Assembly (NCBI GenBank): GCA_028829895.1
Contig: CM054181.1
Coordinates: forward strand, 108,920,360-108,984,359
Direction: 5' to 3'
DNA: 64,000 nucleotides
Source: Sinotaia quadrata
Taxonomy: Eukaryota; Mollusca; Gastropoda; Architaenioglossa; Viviparidae
Part shown: positions 25,088-64,000 of the stretch, one piece after another
Position numbering within the stretch: the stretch's first letter is position 1
Layout: every line of letters starts with the position of its first letter
Notes under the pieces: generated by a model
Database searches by the model: none
What the model was told of the DNA's origin: nothing
The model's input: only the letters and a program-made list of their open reading frames with translations
Program-made: the position numbers and the translations under genes

Positions 25088-25837
25088 GGTTCACTCAGGT
25101 CGGAACGTTACAGATTTTACTGCTGCAAAAATGAAACTGAAATGAGACAGAATTGTGTCAACATCGACTGCGCATGCGTAGTACGTATCCGGCTATTAAA
25201 ATGCGGAGCTCATTTTCTTTGACACGAGGGAAGGCAAATCCATAGATATTGAATCTCGGTTCAAGTTAGTCTCGACACTGATAGTTTACCGTGATCAGTT
25301 TACGAAAAGACTTTTTTTGCTGAATGCTTCAGCGGGCCTCAGAAAACTCTGTGGCGTGCCGTAAATTGCCCAACCCTGGAGTAAAGAGTATACTGGCGTG
25401 TATAGAGAGGGCAATCACGTGTACACTGTATGTAAAGCCCAGAATGTCACCGTCCAAAACTTAAATGACAAGCATTGGTTGTGTTGTGGTATCTGTAGCA
25501 ACATAAATAAGTAGACATTTTCTTTAATAACGACAGTACAGTATTTTCCATCCCGTAAATCTTATCACAAATGGGTGTTGTATACATGATATTTGTCATC
25601 TGAAAATGTCTTCTTCAAGGCCGTTAACAATCTCCTATCTGCTTTAGATTATGGAAAGTTGTCACTTTTGCGTTTCAAGATCAACATCTTTGACGCTGCT
25701 GACCATGATGTATTGATCCTTTGTCTGCAGTTTGTAATGTTATTTATATACTGCAGTAGCATCATGTTTGTCTGAATGAGTAAATAACACAGAGTCGAGT
25801 CTCTGTGAGTTTTGCAACAGTTCTTTCAGGGTTCATT

Positions 25838-26206
25838 ACACCAAGACGTTGTCTATACTTAGATATCTCATTACACCAACACATTGTCTATACTTAGCTA
25901 TCTCATTACACCAACACGTTGTCTATACTTAGCTATATCTCATTACACCAACACGTTGTCTATACTTAGCTATATCTCATTACACCAACACGTTGTCTAT
26001 ACTTAGACAGGTATATCTTATCACACCAACACGTTGTCTATAGACAGCTATATCTCATTACACCAACACGTTGTCTATACTTAGCTATATCTCATTACAC
26101 CAACACGTTGTCTATACTTAGACAGGTATATCTTATCACACCAACACGTTGTCTATACTTAGACAGCTATATCTCATTACACCAACACGTTGTCTATACT
26201 TAGACA
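25838..26206. repeat. Tandem array of about 37-45 bp
   Basis: About ten units of CATTACACCAACACGTTGTC plus TATACTTAGCTATATCT; length varies by an optional GACAGGT insert. Confidence 0.9.
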
Positions 26207-26209
26207 GAC

Positions 26210-28500
26210 AACACACATGGATACACATAAACACTCTTCTCAATTTCTCAAACATGATGCAACGAAACCTTTTGTGATTTCACTGGCGCACTCCAGATTT
26301 GCTCAAGCAGTTATCTTCTGCCATTGTGTCTTCTGAAGAGTGGGTCCTAGTAGAACAATTCCAAATATTCATCTCCCCACACCCAAGCTTGGATTGATAT
26401 CCAATCGTGCAGCTAGTTCGATAAACTTTATTTTCTAAATTAAAACTGAAACTAGAATGAAAGTTGGGTGAGCACGAAGGCGCACTTACCAGGTGTGATG
26501 ACTGATACAGTTTCAAGATTAAGAAAAAAAATCAAAGTCACACAGAAGAATTTGCACTGCAGTGAACGAAACTTGGCGTAAAGAAATGCACATATTCACC
26601 TCCACAGACGTTTCCTTGTGCAACATCTGTAATTATCATTTGATGATTGTATGTTTCTATATCCTTTGGGTGTTAACAATGCTGTCACATTTGCTGGGTT
26701 TTTGCCGGGGATATTTCTTTTACAACTCGGGTGGGTGATTGGGGGTGGAAGATTTTCACCAAATGCTCTTCCTTATGTCTCTATTACAACGTCGTATTCA
26801 GCATAGAGCGTACGACTAGGACGACTGTCGAGCATACTGTCCTTGTCAACGGGATATTTTATTTCGAAACGGATACAAAAATTATGCCCTGCGCCTGAAT
26901 TTATGATAGTTTATGACATTTTATACAACACCTATTAGTGCTTAGCGAGTGATTCGCTTCAAACTTAACGCTTAATTGCTTCCTGCAATGTTTGAGCGGG
27001 AGAGAACTTTCTTGTTCTATGGGAGATAATTCGCATTTTGTAAATGACATTCTAAATGTGATATTGTTGTGCTTATCATTTATTAAATGTATATATTTTA
27101 AGCTTATTATAATTTTGCTTGTCACTTCTTAAATGACATTTTGAGCTTGACATCTTTATTATTATCCTTTATTAAATTCACATTTCCTAAGTTTGCCATT
27201 TTTTTTTTGATTATCTTTTATTAAATTACAGTTTTCTAAATTTGTCATCGGTATGATTACCCTTTATTAAATTTACATTTTCTAATTTTGCTATTTGTAT
27301 GTTTATGACTGATTAAATTTACATTTTCTAATTTTGTTATCTGTATGTTTATGACTGACTAAATTACATTTTCTAAGTTTGCAATCTTTAAGTATATGTT
27401 TGGTTCTCATGACACAGGTCTTGTGTTGATTTATTTGTACTAATTGAGCCATCTCCATTAAAATTGAAGTGAAAATGCTTCATCTTTTACAAATATGTAA
27501 AATCTACAAGAATCTATATCCTTCTCAATCCTTAGCAGTGCTGTTGAGAAGGAAGTGAGAAATTAGTATCTGCCTTTCAGATTCTTGACTATATTGTGTA
27601 CTCTAATAAATTCCTGCAAACGTCTAACTTCTGTGTAAACATACCCCCCCTCTCTTCGTTGTACGGCCGACAGACTCTAGTTACATACCACAAATACCAA
27701 GAATATTATAATAAAATATTTAGTTTATACAGTGTTTCAGTATTTTCAGTGCTGTAAAGTAAGGCTAGCTTCAGTACTGTAAAGTAAGGCTAGCTTCAGT
27801 ACTGTACAGTAAGTAGGTTCAGTGCTGTAAAGTAAGGCTAGCTTCAGTACTGTAAAGTAAGGCTAGCTTCAGTAATGTACAGTACTGTAGAGTCCGTAGA
27901 TTCACCTCTGTTCAGTCATAGGTTCAGTACTGTTCAGTAGTAGGTTCAATATTTATCGTCTGTAGTTTCAGTATCATATATTCAGTTTGGTTCAGTGCTG
28001 ATTAGACAGCAGGTTCAGTATTTACAGTCAGCTTGGTTCAGTACTGTATATTCAGTAGATTCAGTATTGTAAAAATCAGTAGGTTCAGTACTGTACAGTC
28101 AACAGGTTCATTACTGTATAATCAGTCGATACAGTCTTGTACAGCCTGTTAGGTTCAGTATAATACAGTGAATATTAACAAAACTAACACTAAAACATTC
28201 TCTCCAGTTAGTGTACTAGGAGCAGCTATATTGTCTTTTTAGAGATACAGGTTACTTCTTGTTTCTTGTTTGTGTCCAGTTTTAGCACAATAAAGGCAAA
28301 CAACAACTTTACTTGGATTCTGGTAAACACCAACAATCCGAAATTACGCCTGTATAAGAAACAGCAATCTTTTTCCTTGTATTTCAGTTAAAATTAGAAG
28401 AACCGGATATTTTATTTATTTCAAAAACGGTTACACTTCCTCATTCTAGAACTTCATAATCGACTACACCACTAGTGCTGACTCACTATTTCACCCCGTT
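26210..28500. other. Upstream flank of the receptor gene, no gene seen
   Basis: No supported coding exon. It contains diverged repeats of TTAAATTTACATTTTCTAAT (about 27130-27390) and a degenerate GGTTCAGTACTGTACAGTAA array (27735-28165). The promoter of the receptor gene may lie near its right end, but no TATA box was assigned. Confidence 0.4.
27735..28165. repeat. Degenerate array of about 25-bp units
   Basis: Units of the type GGTTCAGTACTGTACAGTAA; a 60-bp block AAGGCTAGCTTCAGTACTGT is duplicated near 27765-27870. Confidence 0.8.
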
Positions 28501-28529
28501 GGTTAGAATAAGGTTGTCGCTTGTCTGGT

Positions 28530-63887
<35,358 letters not shown>

Positions 63888-63949
63888 GTAAGAAACTGAA
63901 GAAACTGAAATCTTAAATTGGGTCATATTTGTGCATATAAATAATATAT

Positions 63950-63961
63950 ATAGTGTGTGTT

Positions 63962-63992
<31 letters not shown>

Positions 63993-64000
63993 TGTGTGTT
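63950..64000. repeat. (GT)n microsatellite at the window edge
   Basis: TATA followed by GTGTGTTT-interrupted GT tract running to the end of the window, about 60 bp after the exon 22 donor. Confidence 0.95.

Larger units (their letters stand above)
22648..25378 (-). mobile_element. hAT-superfamily DNA transposon, about 2.73 kb, defective
   Basis: The left end starts CAG at 22648, preceded by GTGTAAAG; the right end finishes CCCAACCCTG at 25378, followed by GAGTAAAG. These 8-bp flanks match at 7 of 8 positions, as expected for a hAT target duplication. The left end reads on through GGCTCGGGGGCCAC and the right end, reversed, starts CAGGGTTGGGCAATTTACGG, the style of Charlie/GTF2IRD2-like hAT termini. 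A broken transposase lies on the minus strand inside. The first bases of the left terminal repeat are replaced by a TG/TGCG microsatellite. Confidence 0.88.

Noticed and set aside
26280..26516. Minus-strand frame with cysteines and a CTG|GTAAGT donor-like site
   Set aside because: No matching acceptor, start or downstream exon in phase was found, and the protein sense is weak.

Overview
The window is AT-rich animal nuclear DNA. Genes are split into short exons with GT-AG introns, and the introns and intergenic DNA are packed with micro- and minisatellites and a few hAT transposons. Exons were assembled by eye from splice-site consensus, intron phase and protein sense; there is no transcript evidence. 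The long tandem arrays, and a receptor kinase whose kinase motifs are substituted, suggest a lophotrochozoan, most likely a gastropod or other mollusc. That assignment is inference.

Region 1 (1-10.4 kb, + strand): two paired exon sets encode short cysteine-rich proteins with PPxY motifs, resembling the MDFI/MDFIC (I-mfa) family. The sets are 80-234 with 1862-2065, and about 8295-8419 with 10185-10346. Phases match (entry phase 1, exit phase 0), so they are either tandem paralogues or interchangeable exons of one gene. The first pair needs a GC-AG intron.

Region 2 (10.4-28.5 kb): no convincing host gene. It holds many tandem arrays, a roughly 580-bp TIR-bounded insertion (10543-11124) and one copy of a dispersed 310-bp repeat. 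It also holds a 2.7-kb hAT element (22648-25378) with a broken minus-strand transposase of the GTF2IRD2-like type and an 8-bp target duplication (7/8 match).

Region 3 (28.5 kb to the end, + strand): one gene of at least 22 exons covers 35 kb and runs off the right edge. The 22 exons join in phase to exactly 1045 codons. They encode a signal peptide, an EMI-like Cys-rich segment, two EGF-like modules, a long N-glycosylated ectodomain with D-x-x-SG-type modules, one transmembrane helix (about 769-795), a basic juxtamembrane segment and a kinase domain reaching into the activation loop. HRD is replaced by HKR and DFG by GFG, and the glycine loop is eroded, so the product is predicted to be a receptor pseudokinase.

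A theme across the window is that tandem arrays sit on or include real splice sites, for example exon 9's donor triplicated with its exon end and the donor of exon 8295-8419 seeding a 420-bp array.
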